Shown here piece by piece: positions 18,539 through 29,244 of a stretch of DNA of 38,726 nucleotides (its first letter is position 1; each line of letters begins with the position of its first letter). Below the pieces are notes generated by a model. It searched no databases. It saw nothing but the letters and a program-made list of their open reading frames with translations, and was not told the origin of the DNA. Origin of the DNA: an uncultured delta proteobacterium (GTDB taxonomy: Bacteria; Myxococcota_A; Polyangia; Polyangiales; JADJMO01); assembly GCA_903923175.1 (NCBI GenBank), contig CAIXWQ010000967.1:1-38726 (forward strand). The letters run 5' to 3'. A program made the position numbers and the translations under genes.

Positions 18539-19531
18539 ATGCCCTCACTGAAATCGATCCGCAAGCGCATCCTGTCGACGAAGTCGACGCAGAAGATCAC
18601 GCGCGCCATGAAGATGGTGGCCGCGGCTCGGCTGCGTCGCGCGCAGCAGCGCATCACCGAGATGCGCCCCTTCGCGCTGAAGACCGCCGAGGTCATGCGC
18701 AACGTGGCCTTGCACACCGGCGGCGGCGCCGAGCTGCACCCGCTGCTCGCCCGGCGCGAGGAGGAGCAGATCCTCATCGTCGTGCTGTCGAGCGATCGCG
18801 GCCTCGCCGGCGCGTTCAACTCGAACGTCAACCGCGCGGCCGAGCGGCTCTGGCGCGAGGAGACGACCGCGGGCAAGCGCGTCGCCTTCGTCTGCATCGG
18901 CCGCAAGGGGCGCGACTACTTCCGCCGCCGCGGCGCCGAGATCATCAAGGAGACCCCCTCGGTCACCGAGAAGATCCAGCTCGGCGACGTCGACGTGATC
19001 GCCGCCGAGATCATCGACCTCTACACCGGCAGCGCCGCCGCCAAGCCGACCTCGGAGATGGCCGAGGGCGAGGAGCCGGTCGAGGAGCGCACCGGGCTCG
19101 TGGCCTCGGGCGAGGGGACGCAGTTCGACGTCGTCTACCTCGTCTACAACGAGTTCAAGTCGGCGATGACGCAGAAGGTGAACGTGCAGCGCCTGCTGCC
19201 GATCGACCCGGCGGTCGACGACGACACCTCGCTCGATCCGCGCGCCTCGCACATGCCGACCGGCGCGGTGGGGCTGGACTTCGTCTACGAGCCGAACCGA
19301 ACGGCGCTGCTCGACCGCCTGCTGCCGCTCTACGTGCAGATCACGCTCTTCCGCGCGACCCTCGAGTCGGTCGCGTCCGAGCACGGCGCCCGCATGACGG
19401 CGATGGACGCGGCGACCGGCAACGCCAAGGAGCTGATCTCGGCCCTGACGCTCCAGTACAACCGCGCCCGCCAGGCCGCGATCACCAAGGAGCTCATGGA
19501 AATCATCGGCGGCGCCGAGGCGCTCAAGTAG
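18539..19531 (+). CDS. atpG: ATP synthase F1 subunit gamma, with internal insertion
   Basis: A 330-aa rotor shaft subunit (usual ~285-300). The N-terminus MPSLKSIRKRILSTKSTQKITRAMKMVAAARLRRAQ is the conserved coiled-coil helix, SSDRGLAGAFNSNV is the central signature, and the C-terminal helix has LISALTLQYNRARQAAITKELMEIIGGAEAL with the family's terminal pattern. The extra length is mainly an acidic Ala/Glu/Pro-rich stretch (about 162-196: GSAAAKPTSEMAEGEEPVEE) just before FDVVYLVYNEF, where relatives have a short turn. ATG 18539 has no strong ribosome-binding site. The cluster ends here: no beta or epsilon gene follows, and the next gene is pilB. Confidence 0.96.
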   Translation: MPSLKSIRKRILSTKSTQKITRAMKMVAAARLRRAQQRITEMRPFALKTAEVMRNVALHTGGGAELHPLLARREEEQILIVVLSSDRGLAGAFNSNVNRAAERLWREETTAGKRVAFVCIGRKGRDYFRRRGAEIIKETPSVTEKIQLGDVDVIAAEIIDLYTGSAAAKPTSEMAEGEEPVEERTGLVASGEGTQFDVVYLVYNEFKSAMTQKVNVQRLLPIDPAVDDDTSLDPRASHMPTGAVGLDFVYEPNRTALLDRLLPLYVQITLFRATLESVASEHGARMTAMDAATGNAKELISALTLQYNRARQAAITKELMEIIGGAEALK

Positions 19532-19753
19532 CCCTTCGCCGACGAGCGAGCTTCGCGGCGCGCGATCCCCCGGTGGGACGCGCGCCGCGGCCATTTCGGG
19601 GCCGGGGTAGGACACTCCGGCCCGCGGGATCGGGCGTGGTTGCGCACGCCCTGGCTAGCCGTGGCACAATCGCCGGCCACGTCACCCGTCGCCGCGCCGC
19701 CCCGCTCCGGGGTCGAGCGCGGAAGGGCATGGGTGTCGCCAAGGAAGCCGCGC

Positions 19754-21469
<1,716 letters not shown>

Positions 21470-21496
21470 CCGCGTGCGCGCGACCGCATCGACCGC

Positions 21497-22336
21497 ATGA
21501 CGAGCAAGCCCGAGCACGAGCCGCGCTTGCACTGGACGACCGATCGGCTCCCCGCCGTGGTCGAGTCCGATGAGCCGCCTCCGCAGTCGCTCGTCGGCTC
21601 GCTCGCGCCCGAGGAGGTCCGCGTCGTCTTCCAGCCGATCGTCGACCTCAAGACGGGGCGCACCTTCGCGCACGAGGCGCTGGTGCGCTGCACGAGGCCG
21701 GAGCTCGCTTCACCGCCGGTGCTGTTCGAGCGCGCGGTGGGCGAAGGGAGCTGCGGGCGCCTCGGCCGGCTGATCCGCGAGTCGGCCACGTCGGCCGGCA
21801 TCGAGGTGCCGCTCTTCCTGAACGTCCACCCGGACGAGCTCGCACAGCGTTGGCTCGTGCGGCCGGACGACCCGATGTTCCAGCACGAGGCCGACGTCTA
21901 CCTGGAGATCACCGAGTCGGTGCCGCTCTCGCACCACGAGCTCTGCCTCAAGGTGCTCAAGGAGCTGCGCGCGAGGCCCGGGATCCGGCTGGTGGTCGAC
22001 GACCTCGGCGCCGGCTACTCGAACCTCAAGCACATCGTCGATCTCGAGCCCGACGTGGTGAAGCTCGATCGGCAGCTCGTCGCGAGCCTCGACAAGAACG
22101 AGCGGCAGCAGCGGCTCGTGAAGTCGGTGGTTTCGCTCTGCCACGACCTCGGGGCGAAGGTGGTCGCCGAGGGGATCGAGACCCAGGCCGAGCTCGAGGC
22201 CTCGATCGACGCGGGGGCCGACTTCGGCCAGGGCTACCTGCTCGCGCGCCCCGCGCACCCCGCGCCCGAGGTCACCGCCGGGCTGTTCGGCAAGCGCGCG
22301 GCCGCCCCGAAATCGACGCGGCCGCGTCGGCGTTGA
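21497..22336 (+). CDS. Stand-alone EAL-domain c-di-GMP phosphodiesterase
   Basis: A 279-aa cytoplasmic protein, essentially one EAL domain, that should hydrolyse c-di-GMP to pGpG. ATG 21497 lies 27 bp after the pilB stop. Expected catalytic and metal-binding positions all look present: the E60-A-L motif (HEALVR), Asn in FLNVHPDEL, Glu in LEITES, the Asp pair in VDDLGAGYSNL, Lys in VVKLDR, Glu in VAEGIET and Gln in GQGYLLARP. There is no GGDEF, PAS, REC or membrane segment; the ~35-residue N-terminal tail is Pro/Glu-rich. The short gap to pilB implies one mRNA, so the enzyme may lower c-di-GMP near a c-di-GMP-sensitive PilB. It converges on the next gene. Activity is inferred from residues only. 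Confidence 0.93.
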   Translation: MTSKPEHEPRLHWTTDRLPAVVESDEPPPQSLVGSLAPEEVRVVFQPIVDLKTGRTFAHEALVRCTRPELASPPVLFERAVGEGSCGRLGRLIRESATSAGIEVPLFLNVHPDELAQRWLVRPDDPMFQHEADVYLEITESVPLSHHELCLKVLKELRARPGIRLVVDDLGAGYSNLKHIVDLEPDVVKLDRQLVASLDKNERQQRLVKSVVSLCHDLGAKVVAEGIETQAELEASIDAGADFGQGYLLARPAHPAPEVTAGLFGKRAAAPKSTRPRRR

Positions 22337-22384
22337 AGCCGCGCGGCCGCCGTCGGGTCGCGGTTCGGCCGCCGCGGGCTCGGC

Positions 22385-23515
22385 TCAGCCCTTCACGGCC
22401 TTGCCGAGCGCCGCCTGGATCTCCTTGGGATCCGTCGTGCTCAGCGTCTTCATGAGCGTCGACATGTGCTCGTTCGACGACTTGAAGACGATCGTGATCT
22501 TGTTGCCGTCGACGGTGACCTTGGTCGCCTTGATGTCGTCGGCGATCGACGCGAACGGCCCCTTCGCGAGGTTGGTGCCGATCATCTTCGCGACCGCGTC
22601 GGCGTCCTTCTGCTTCACGCCGGCCTTCTTGGTGTCGGCCACCACGGTCAGCTCGAGGGAGTCGTCCTTCGACGCGAGGTCGATGGCGACCTTGTTGCCG
22701 TTGTCGTCGAAGTCGAACGAGACGATCTTCCCCTTGCCGATGTCCCAGCTCGTGGAGTTGTCGTTCTCCTTCTGGAGCTCGAGCGCGCTGTCGAGGTCGT
22801 CGGCGAGGACGAGCACGTTCGGCGAGACCTGGACGATGACGGCCTTCTTGCCCTGCAGGTAGTCGACGCCGTCCTTGGTCTTCTTCTCGACCTTGTCCTC
22901 GTCGGCGGCGTCCTTGGTCGCCTTCACGAGCGCGCCGAGCGGATCCTTGCCGTCGAAGTTGCCGCCGATCGCGGCGACGAAGTCCTTCTTCGCGGCGCCG
23001 CAGAACACGACCTCCTTGATGTCCTTGGTCGGATCGATGCCGCTCTTCTTGAGCGACTTGAGGAAGGCGCTCCCCTTCTCGAGATCCTTGTCCTTCATGG
23101 ACGCGGTGATCTTCTCCTGGAACGCGTCGACGTTCGAGGCGAAGGCGTCGTTCTTCTGGAGCTCGCCGAGGTCGAAGTAGAACTGACCCGCCGGGCACGT
23201 CTTGGGGATGTGCTTGAGGACCTCGCCGGAGGCGTACTTGCCGCCCTTGCCGGCCTTGTTGGCCTTCTTGCTCCCCTTGTCGTCGTCGTCGTCGTCGCCC
23301 TTCTTGGCCTTCTTCTTCTTGCCGGAGCCCTTGTCGTCGTCGGCCTTGTCGTCGTCGGCCTTGTCGTCGTCGGCCTTCTTCTTGTCCTTGTCGGACTTCG
23401 AGGAGGACTCCTCTTTCTTGTCGTCCTTCTTCCCGCAGCCGACGGTCGACACGCCCGACACGCCGAAGAGCGCCGCCAGGGCGATCACGCTCAGTCGCGA
23501 CTTAACGAAGTCCAT
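22385..23515 (-). CDS. Putative lipoprotein with Asp/Lys-rich low-complexity tether
   Basis: A 376-aa protein I do not recognise. ATG 23515 follows GGAGGAAGCGAG, an excellent ribosome-binding site. The signal sequence (RLSVIALAALFGVSGVSTVGC27) ends in a plausible but non-standard lipobox with Thr at -3. Residues 28-95 are almost wholly Lys, Asp, Ser and Gly, with ADDDK repeated three times; this may be a spacer across the periplasm or a Ca/Mg-binding segment. The folded part (about 100-376) contains two Cys (TCPAG, VVFCGA) and alternates beta strands with helices, e.g. VDYLQGKKAVIVQVSPNVLVLADDL and ITIVFKSSNEHMSTLMKTL. It lies between the pilB-EAL pair and pilT, but on the opposite strand, so a pilus role is only positional inference. 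Confidence 0.85.
   Translation of the reverse strand: MDFVKSRLSVIALAALFGVSGVSTVGCGKKDDKKEESSSKSDKDKKKADDDKADDDKADDDKGSGKKKKAKKGDDDDDDKGSKKANKAGKGGKYASGEVLKHIPKTCPAGQFYFDLGELQKNDAFASNVDAFQEKITASMKDKDLEKGSAFLKSLKKSGIDPTKDIKEVVFCGAAKKDFVAAIGGNFDGKDPLGALVKATKDAADEDKVEKKTKDGVDYLQGKKAVIVQVSPNVLVLADDLDSALELQKENDNSTSWDIGKGKIVSFDFDDNGNKVAIDLASKDDSLELTVVADTKKAGVKQKDADAVAKMIGTNLAKGPFASIADDIKATKVTVDGNKITIVFKSSNEHMSTLMKTLSTTDPKEIQAALGKAVKG
23330..23374. repeat. Three 15-bp tandem repeats in the lipoprotein tether
   Basis: Three identical copies of CTTGTCGTCGTCGGC (23330-23344, 23345-23359, 23360-23374) encode the ADDDK triplet in the lipoprotein. Identical codons across copies suggest recent duplication by replication slippage, and copy number may vary between strains without breaking the frame. 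Confidence 0.85.
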
Positions 23516-23702
23516 CTCGCTTCCTCCCTGCATCGTCCCTGCGATCGGCCCCGGAAGGGGCGCGCGCGCGAAGGCTCCGTCGACCGCCGCTGCCGGGCGT
23601 TTCCGGCGCGGCGGCAAACCTCGCTCATGCCATCGCCCGCGCCGGGCGTCTCGCCGGCCGGCGGGCGCGCTTGCGGATCGCTGAATTCGTCGCCGACCGC
23701 GC

Positions 23703-23708
23703 TAGACT
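23703..23708 (+). promoter_or_regulatory. Candidate -10 hexamer (TAGACT) of pilT
   Basis: GCTAGACT stands 51 bases before ATG 23760, after the divergent lipoprotein start (23515). A transcript from about 23715 would carry the GAGGAGAG ribosome-binding site (23746-23753). No well-placed -35 box is visible. Confidence 0.35.
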
Positions 23709-23759
23709 CGAGAACCTCGGCCCTGGGCCAGAGCAGATCCGAGAAGAGGAGAGTCGATC

Positions 23760-24881
23760 ATGTCCCCCACGGGCTCCGAGCTGCGCGTCACGATCCACCA
23801 GCTCCTGAAGACCATGATCGAGAAGGGGGCCAGCGACCTCCACATCACCACCGGCTCGGCGCCCTTGCTGCGCATCGACGGCTCGATCGTGCCGCTCAAG
23901 CTCCCGCCGCTCTCGCCGATCGACACCAAGCAGCTCATCTACTCGGTGCTCACCGAGGAGCAGAAGGTGAAGTTCGAGAAGGAGAACGAGCTCGACATGT
24001 CGTTCGGCGTGAAGAACCTGAGCCGCTTCCGCGGCAACGTCTTCATGCAGCGCGGCGCCATCAGCGCGGCCTTCCGCGCCATCCCGTTCAAGATCCTCTC
24101 GTTCGAGGACCTCGGGCTGCCGCCGATCATCGCCGAGCTCGCCTTCAAGCCGCGCGGCCTGGTGCTGGTGACCGGCTCGACCGGCTCCGGCAAGTCCACG
24201 ACGCTGTCGTCGATCATCGACAAGATCAACAGCGAGACGCGCCAGCACATCATGACGGTGGAGGACCCGATCGAGTTCCTCCACCCGCACAAGATGTGCG
24301 TGGTGAACCAGCGCGAGATCGGCCAGGACACCGCGAGCTTCAAGCACGCGCTCAAGTACATCCTGCGCCAGGACCCGGACGTCGTGCTCGTCGGCGAAAT
24401 GCGCGACCTCGAGACCATCGAGGCGGCGCTGACCATCGCCGAGACCGGTCACCTCGTCTTCGCGACGCTCCACACCAACTCGTGCGCGCAGACCATCAAC
24501 CGCATCGTCGACGTGTTCCCGTCGCACCAGCAGCAGCAGATCCGCGCGCAGCTCTCGTTCACGCTGCAAGGGGTCATCTCGCAGTCGCTGCTGCCGCGCG
24601 CCGCGGGGCCGGGGCGCTGCCTCGCGATGGAGATCATGGTGCCGAACGCCGCCATCCGAAACCTCATCCGCGAGGACAAGATCCACCAGATCTACTCGCA
24701 GATGCAGGTCGGCCAGGAGCGCTTCGGCATGCAGACGTTCAACCAGAGCCTCTTCAGCCTCTACACGCGGCGAATGATCACGCTCGACGAGGCCGTCTCG
24801 CGCAGCCTCGAGCCCGAGGAGCTCCGCCAGATGATCGAGCGGGGCAGCACGAGCACCGTCGGTCAGCCGATGAAGCGCTGA
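23760..24881 (+). CDS. pilT: Type IV pilus retraction ATPase PilT
   Basis: A 373-aa hexameric ATPase that drives pilus depolymerisation and so twitching or social motility. ATG 23760 has GAGGAGAG just upstream. The N-terminal PAS-like domain includes KGASDLHITTGSAPLLRIDG. The core has Walker A GSTGSGKS (139-146), Asp box GQDTASF, GEMRDLETIEAALTIAETGH and the His box ATLHTNSC. The PilT-specific C-terminal motif AIRNLIRE (298-305) is intact, separating it from PilU and PilB. It has its own promoter region, since the lipoprotein gene between it and EAL runs the other way. Length is near the usual ~345, with a slightly longer Ser/Thr-rich tail. Confidence 0.96.
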   Translation: MSPTGSELRVTIHQLLKTMIEKGASDLHITTGSAPLLRIDGSIVPLKLPPLSPIDTKQLIYSVLTEEQKVKFEKENELDMSFGVKNLSRFRGNVFMQRGAISAAFRAIPFKILSFEDLGLPPIIAELAFKPRGLVLVTGSTGSGKSTTLSSIIDKINSETRQHIMTVEDPIEFLHPHKMCVVNQREIGQDTASFKHALKYILRQDPDVVLVGEMRDLETIEAALTIAETGHLVFATLHTNSCAQTINRIVDVFPSHQQQQIRAQLSFTLQGVISQSLLPRAAGPGRCLAMEIMVPNAAIRNLIREDKIHQIYSQMQVGQERFGMQTFNQSLFSLYTRRMITLDEAVSRSLEPEELRQMIERGSTSTVGQPMKR

Positions 24882-24950
24882 GCCGCGCGCACGACGACGT
24901 ACGACGCGCGCCGTACGCGCCGTCGACGTCGTCGCACTCGCGACGGCGCG

Positions 24951-25391
24951 CTACGGCAGCGGCGTGCCCGCCGGCAGCGGGGTGCCCGGCGGCGGCGTGG
25001 GGCTGCCCGGCGGCATCGGGCGCGGGCGCACGCGACCACCGTCGCGCAGCGGCATCGGCTGCCCCTTCGGCATCGGCTGCGGCAACGGCTGCGGCGGGGG
25101 GGCTGCGGGCTTCGCCTCGGCTTCGGGCGCGGCGGAGGCCGACCCGCTCGGCGAGGGGAACACGGAGCCGAGCGCCGCGGCGATCGCGCGCTGGCCGGCT
25201 CGCTCCTCTTCCTCGGTCGGGCTCGACAGCGCGTAGACCAGCCCGGCGGCGAAGAGCAGCACGCCGACCACCGGCATCCACGGCGGAGACTTCGGCTCGG
25301 CCAGGACGGGGCCGTGCGCGGGGAGGTCGTCGCCGTCGACGTAGCCGTGGAACGGGTCGTGGTCGTGGTCGCCGTGCGCGTGGGTAGCCAT
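24951..25391 (-). CDS. Small single-pass membrane protein, His-rich N-terminus, Pro-rich C-terminus
   Basis: A 146-aa protein of unknown function. ATG 25391 gives MATHAHGDHDHDPFHGYVDG, a His/Asp cluster that could bind a metal. One membrane helix (WMPVVGVLLFAAGLVYALSS) lies at about residues 39-58. The remainder, probably periplasmic, is Glu/Ala-rich and then strongly Pro/Gly-rich (QPMPKGQPMPLRDGGRVRPRP, then repeating P-G-T-P units). There is no clear ribosome-binding site, and the frame stays open upstream to 25430, so the start is uncertain. It converges on pilT with a 69-bp gap and is divergent from the DUF4175-like gene. Confidence 0.65.
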   Translation of the reverse strand: MATHAHGDHDHDPFHGYVDGDDLPAHGPVLAEPKSPPWMPVVGVLLFAAGLVYALSSPTEEEERAGQRAIAAALGSVFPSPSGSASAAPEAEAKPAAPPPQPLPQPMPKGQPMPLRDGGRVRPRPMPPGSPTPPPGTPLPAGTPLP

Positions 25392-25785
25392 CGGTGGGGG
25401 GACGCTCGCCGTTTTTCCGCGAAAATTCAAGCTCGAACCGGCCTCGAAGACCTGAACGGACGCGCCCTGCTCCGGTGCGTCGGCGCCCGACCACCCACGA
25501 ACATGGGCCCCCCAAGGTCGACGGTGGTCTGGGCGTCACAACGAGGTGCCGGCCGACGACGGACCGTTCGGGCGCCCGGGCGAAGGGGGCGGCGGGCCGT
25601 CCGCTTCCTCGCGCGGGCTGTCATGGAAGGCTACCCTCGATCGTTGCGTTTGCCGGGTGCGGTGCCGGCGCCGCGCCGCCGCTCTGCAAGAGCGGGATGG
25701 CCGTGGAACTTCTCGGCCCCTCGTACGTCGTTGAGAGCATGGCCCTTCGGGGCGCGGCGGCTGTGAGCTCGGAGGAATTCGCGAA
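25392..25785. other. Divergent intergenic region before the MoxR/VWA cluster
   Basis: This 394-base region must hold promoters for the small membrane protein and for the DUF4175-like gene. TACCCT at 25632-25637 is a possible rightward -10 box. The last 89 bases can also be read as a short peptide that overlaps the next start (listed separately). No other coding signal is seen. Confidence 0.45.
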
Positions 25786-25789
25786 ATGA
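25697..25789 (+). CDS. Possible 30-residue leader peptide overlapping the DUF4175-like gene
   Basis: ATG 25697 opens a 30-codon frame (MAVELLGPSYVVESMALR then GAAAVSSEEFAK) whose stop overlaps the next start as ATGA, the usual geometry of translational coupling. GAGCGGG precedes it as a weak ribosome-binding site. The peptide has ordinary composition, unlike most shadow frames here, but it is too short to judge. It could be chance. Confidence 0.2.
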   Translation: MAVELLGPSYVVESMALRGAAAVSSEEFAK

Positions 25790-27882
25790 GCGAGAAGCGT
25801 CATCAGGTCGGCAGCGAGCAGGACGAAGCGCCGCCGGGGACCGTCCGGACGGGCTCGGTCACGGCCGCGGCGGTGGAGGACGAGCCCTCCGCGCCGCCGC
25901 TCTCGCGCGAGCTCGCCGGCGCCGAGCTCGGCCTGCGGCGGATCGCGCGCAAGGCCGCGGCGGTCGAGCGACGCATGCGCTTCGCGCGCGCGCTCGGGGC
26001 CGGCACCGTCACGCTCGCGGGGGCGCTGCTCGGCGTCGCGATCGTGATCGCTTGCGCCAAGACGCAGTACCTCGGCGATCCGCGCGCCAAGAAGCTGCTG
26101 ATCGCGCTCGCCAGCGCGCCGCTCTTCGCCGCCGTGATCGGGTGGCTCCGGCCGCTGCCGAAGCTCGCGGGCGCGCTCGCCCTCGACAAGCAGGCGGGGC
26201 TGCACGACCGCCTCGCGACCGCGCTCTCCTTCTCGCACGAGAAGGAGCCGACGCCGTTCATGCGCGCGGCGATGATCGACGCCGTCCAGTACATCGATCG
26301 CGCGGTGCCGCGCCGGGCGTTCTCCCTGCTCGCGGTGCTGCAGAGGCTGGTGCCCGAGCTCGTCGCGTGCGTCGCGCTCGGCGGCGTCGTGTACGCCGTG
26401 TCGCTGCTCGAGCTGCGCAAGCACACGCCGGTCGCCTACGCGCCGACGGTCAACGCGATGGAGGTCTCCGAGGACGATCTCGAGGCGATGGCGGAGCTCG
26501 GTCGGCAGATGCTCGACAGCCCCCACGCCGACGCGGAGACCAAGGCCGCGATCGAGGAGTACAACCGCCTCGTCGAGGACCTGAAGAACAAGCGCATCGA
26601 CCGGAACGAGGCGTTCCGGCGCATGGCGATGCTCGACAACAAGCTCCAGAAGTCGTCCGAGCTCGACAAGAAGGCCTTCGAGGAGGCCATGAAGAAGCTC
26701 GGCGAGGAGCTGAAGAAGAACGAGCTCACCAAGGACATCGGCACAGCCTTCGAGAAGGGGGACAAGAAGGACGCCGAGAAGAAGATGAAGGAGCTCGCCA
26801 CCAAGCTGAAGGACAAGAACTTCAAGCCGAGCGACGACCAGAAGAAGAACCTCGCCGATGCGCTCAAGAAGGCGGCGCAGCGCGATCGCGAGAAGAACCT
26901 CGCGGCGATCAAGGCGGCCAAGGAGAAGGCCCAGGCCGACATCGAGAAGATGCGCGCCGACAAGGAGAAGAACGGCGGCAAAGAGACGCCGGACATGGAG
27001 AAGCAGCGCAAGGAGAAGGAGCGCGAGCTCGAGCGCCTCGATCGCGAGGAGAAGATGCAGCAGTCGGGCGATCGCCAGCTCGACAAGCTCGATCGCGATC
27101 TCGAGAACGCCGCCAACGACATCATGAAGGACCTGGGCCTCGGCGCGCAGGACCTCGATGCCGGCGCCGAAGACGTGAACAAGATGGCCGAGGACGAGAT
27201 GTCGGCCGAGGAGAAGGAGGAGCTGCGCCAGCGCCTCAAGGAGCTCCACGATCTGCTCGTCCAGCAGGGGAAGCTGAACCCCGATCAGATCAAGAAGATG
27301 AAGGACTTCGCGCAGAAGGCGAAGGGCCAGGGCGGCAAGAAAAAGGGCAAGAAGAGCAAGGGGAAGCTCGGCGAGTTCGACCCCAACGGCGACCCCAACG
27401 GCGGCGGCGACGACAAGGGCGACGACAAGGGCGACGGCGACGACGGCGATCAGGACGGCGACGGCAAGGGGCAGAAATGGACCCTCGGGCCGAACGGCGA
27501 GAAGATCCCGATGCCCGGCGCGGGCGGTCAGCCCGGCGGCTCGCAGCCCGGTGGCCCCGGAAATCAGCCCGGCGGCAAGGACGGCGGCCAGCCCGGCGGC
27601 TCGCAGGCCGGCACCGGCCACGAGAACGGGCTCGGCAAGAAGACGTCGATGAAGGCGGGCACCTACGACACGCAGGTCGCCGGCGCGAACGCGGGCAAGG
27701 GCCCCGACCGCAGCAAGGTCATCCAGGGCGCCGCCGACAAGGGGTTCGTGGGGCGCGGCTACAAGCAGGTCTACGGCGAGTACAAGAGCGTCGCCGAGAG
27801 CGCGCTCAAGCAGGACGAGATCCCCGCGGGGTACCGGTTCTACGTGCGGAGGTACTTCGATCTGATCCGGCCGCGCGAATGA
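25786..27882 (+). CDS. DUF4175-like membrane protein with long coiled coil
   Basis: A 698-aa protein opening the MoxR/VWA cluster. ATG 25786 has GGAGG 10 nt upstream. An Arg-rich cytoplasmic start leads to membrane helices at about 70-91 (LGAGTVTLAGALLGVAIVIACA), 105-120 and 185-205. Between them, LALDKQAGLHDRLATALSF is typical of the DUF4175/TIGR02302-type N-terminal region, as I recall it. Residues about 220-520 form a very long, highly charged coiled coil rich in Lys and Glu. From about 520 comes a Lys-rich, then Asp/Gly-rich (PNGDPNGGGDDKGDDKGDGDDG), then Gly/Pro/Gln-rich tail, and the end (VYGEYKSVAESAL, IPAGYRFYVRRYFDLIRP) is conserved-looking. Such proteins often sit beside MoxR, DUF58 and BatA genes. 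The biochemical role is unknown; a structural partner of the VWA proteins is plausible. Confidence 0.8.
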   Translation: MSEKRHQVGSEQDEAPPGTVRTGSVTAAAVEDEPSAPPLSRELAGAELGLRRIARKAAAVERRMRFARALGAGTVTLAGALLGVAIVIACAKTQYLGDPRAKKLLIALASAPLFAAVIGWLRPLPKLAGALALDKQAGLHDRLATALSFSHEKEPTPFMRAAMIDAVQYIDRAVPRRAFSLLAVLQRLVPELVACVALGGVVYAVSLLELRKHTPVAYAPTVNAMEVSEDDLEAMAELGRQMLDSPHADAETKAAIEEYNRLVEDLKNKRIDRNEAFRRMAMLDNKLQKSSELDKKAFEEAMKKLGEELKKNELTKDIGTAFEKGDKKDAEKKMKELATKLKDKNFKPSDDQKKNLADALKKAAQRDREKNLAAIKAAKEKAQADIEKMRADKEKNGGKETPDMEKQRKEKERELERLDREEKMQQSGDRQLDKLDRDLENAANDIMKDLGLGAQDLDAGAEDVNKMAEDEMSAEEKEELRQRLKELHDLLVQQGKLNPDQIKKMKDFAQKAKGQGGKKKGKKSKGKLGEFDPNGDPNGGGDDKGDDKGDGDDGDQDGDGKGQKWTLGPNGEKIPMPGAGGQPGGSQPGGPGNQPGGKDGGQPGGSQAGTGHENGLGKKTSMKAGTYDTQVAGANAGKGPDRSKVIQGAADKGFVGRGYKQVYGEYKSVAESALKQDEIPAGYRFYVRRYFDLIRPRE

Positions 27883-27893
27883 TCGTTGCCGCA

Positions 27894-28006
27894 CCCCGGT
27901 CGAAACCGGGGCCTCGAGCCGAAAGCCCCTGCGGGGGCTTGGAGGGGTTCAGCGAACGTGGAGCCCCGGAGGGCTTGACCAACAAGGCCGGGGTCTCGAC
28001 CCCGGC
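27894..28006. repeat. Cluster of GC-rich hairpins between DUF4175-like gene and moxR
   Basis: Four palindromes fall within 113 bases of a 241-base gap: CCCCGGT/ACCGGGG (27894-27911), AAGCCCC/GGGGCTT (27923-27940), AGCCC/GGGCT (around 27962-27975) and GCCGGGGT/ACCCCGGC (27987-28006). The first and last are near-copies of one another. They have no T-tracts. The pattern recalls dispersed REP-like intergenic elements of large GC-rich genomes. They could also stabilise the upstream mRNA or reduce read-through into moxR. Confidence 0.55.
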
Positions 28007-28123
28007 GCGAGTCGTCGGGGCGCCTCCGTTTCCCAGGCGGCGCCGTGCTGCCGCGATTGACGAACGTCCGCCCAGCAGGTCCGCTACCGCTTCACGTCCC
28101 TTTCGGAGAGACATTCGAGAGCC

Positions 28124-29149
<1,026 letters not shown>

Positions 29150-29157
29150 CGTGAAGG

Positions 29158-29230
29158 CCTCACCCCCCCGCGGCGCTCGCGTCGTCCCCTTCCCCCTCTC
29201 CGCTTGCGGAGAGGGGGCCAGGGGGTGAGG
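29158..29230. repeat. Nested palindromic repeat between moxR and the DUF58 gene
   Basis: Outer arms CCTCACCCCC (29158-29167) and GGGGGTGAGG (29221-29230) enclose an inner perfect 12-bp hairpin, CCCCCTCTCCGC/GCGGAGAGGGGG (29192-29217). Elements of this form (CCTCACCCCC with a CCCCTCTCCGC hairpin) are, to my knowledge, dispersed in many copies between genes in several large bacterial genomes. This copy lies inside an operon, so it is probably transcribed and may act on mRNA decay. Confidence 0.75.
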
Positions 29231-29244
29231 TTTCAAGGAATCCC

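Noticed and set aside
19661-19680. TGGCAC word upstream of pilB, like a sigma-54 -24 box
   Set aside because: Ten bases after GG comes GG, not the required GC, so the -12 element is absent.
22337-22384. GC-rich imperfect palindrome between the convergent EAL and lipoprotein genes
   Set aside because: Arms are imperfect and made of simple GCCGC words, common by chance here.
24898-24917. Palindrome CGTACG-N8-CGTACG between convergent pilT and the small membrane protein
   Set aside because: The stem is only 6 bp and neither side has a T-tract, so I do not call it a terminator.
22466-25387. Long rightward open frame across the lipoprotein and pilT genes
   Set aside because: It runs antisense to the lipoprotein and in the wrong frame of pilT, and its composition is typical of a shadow frame.
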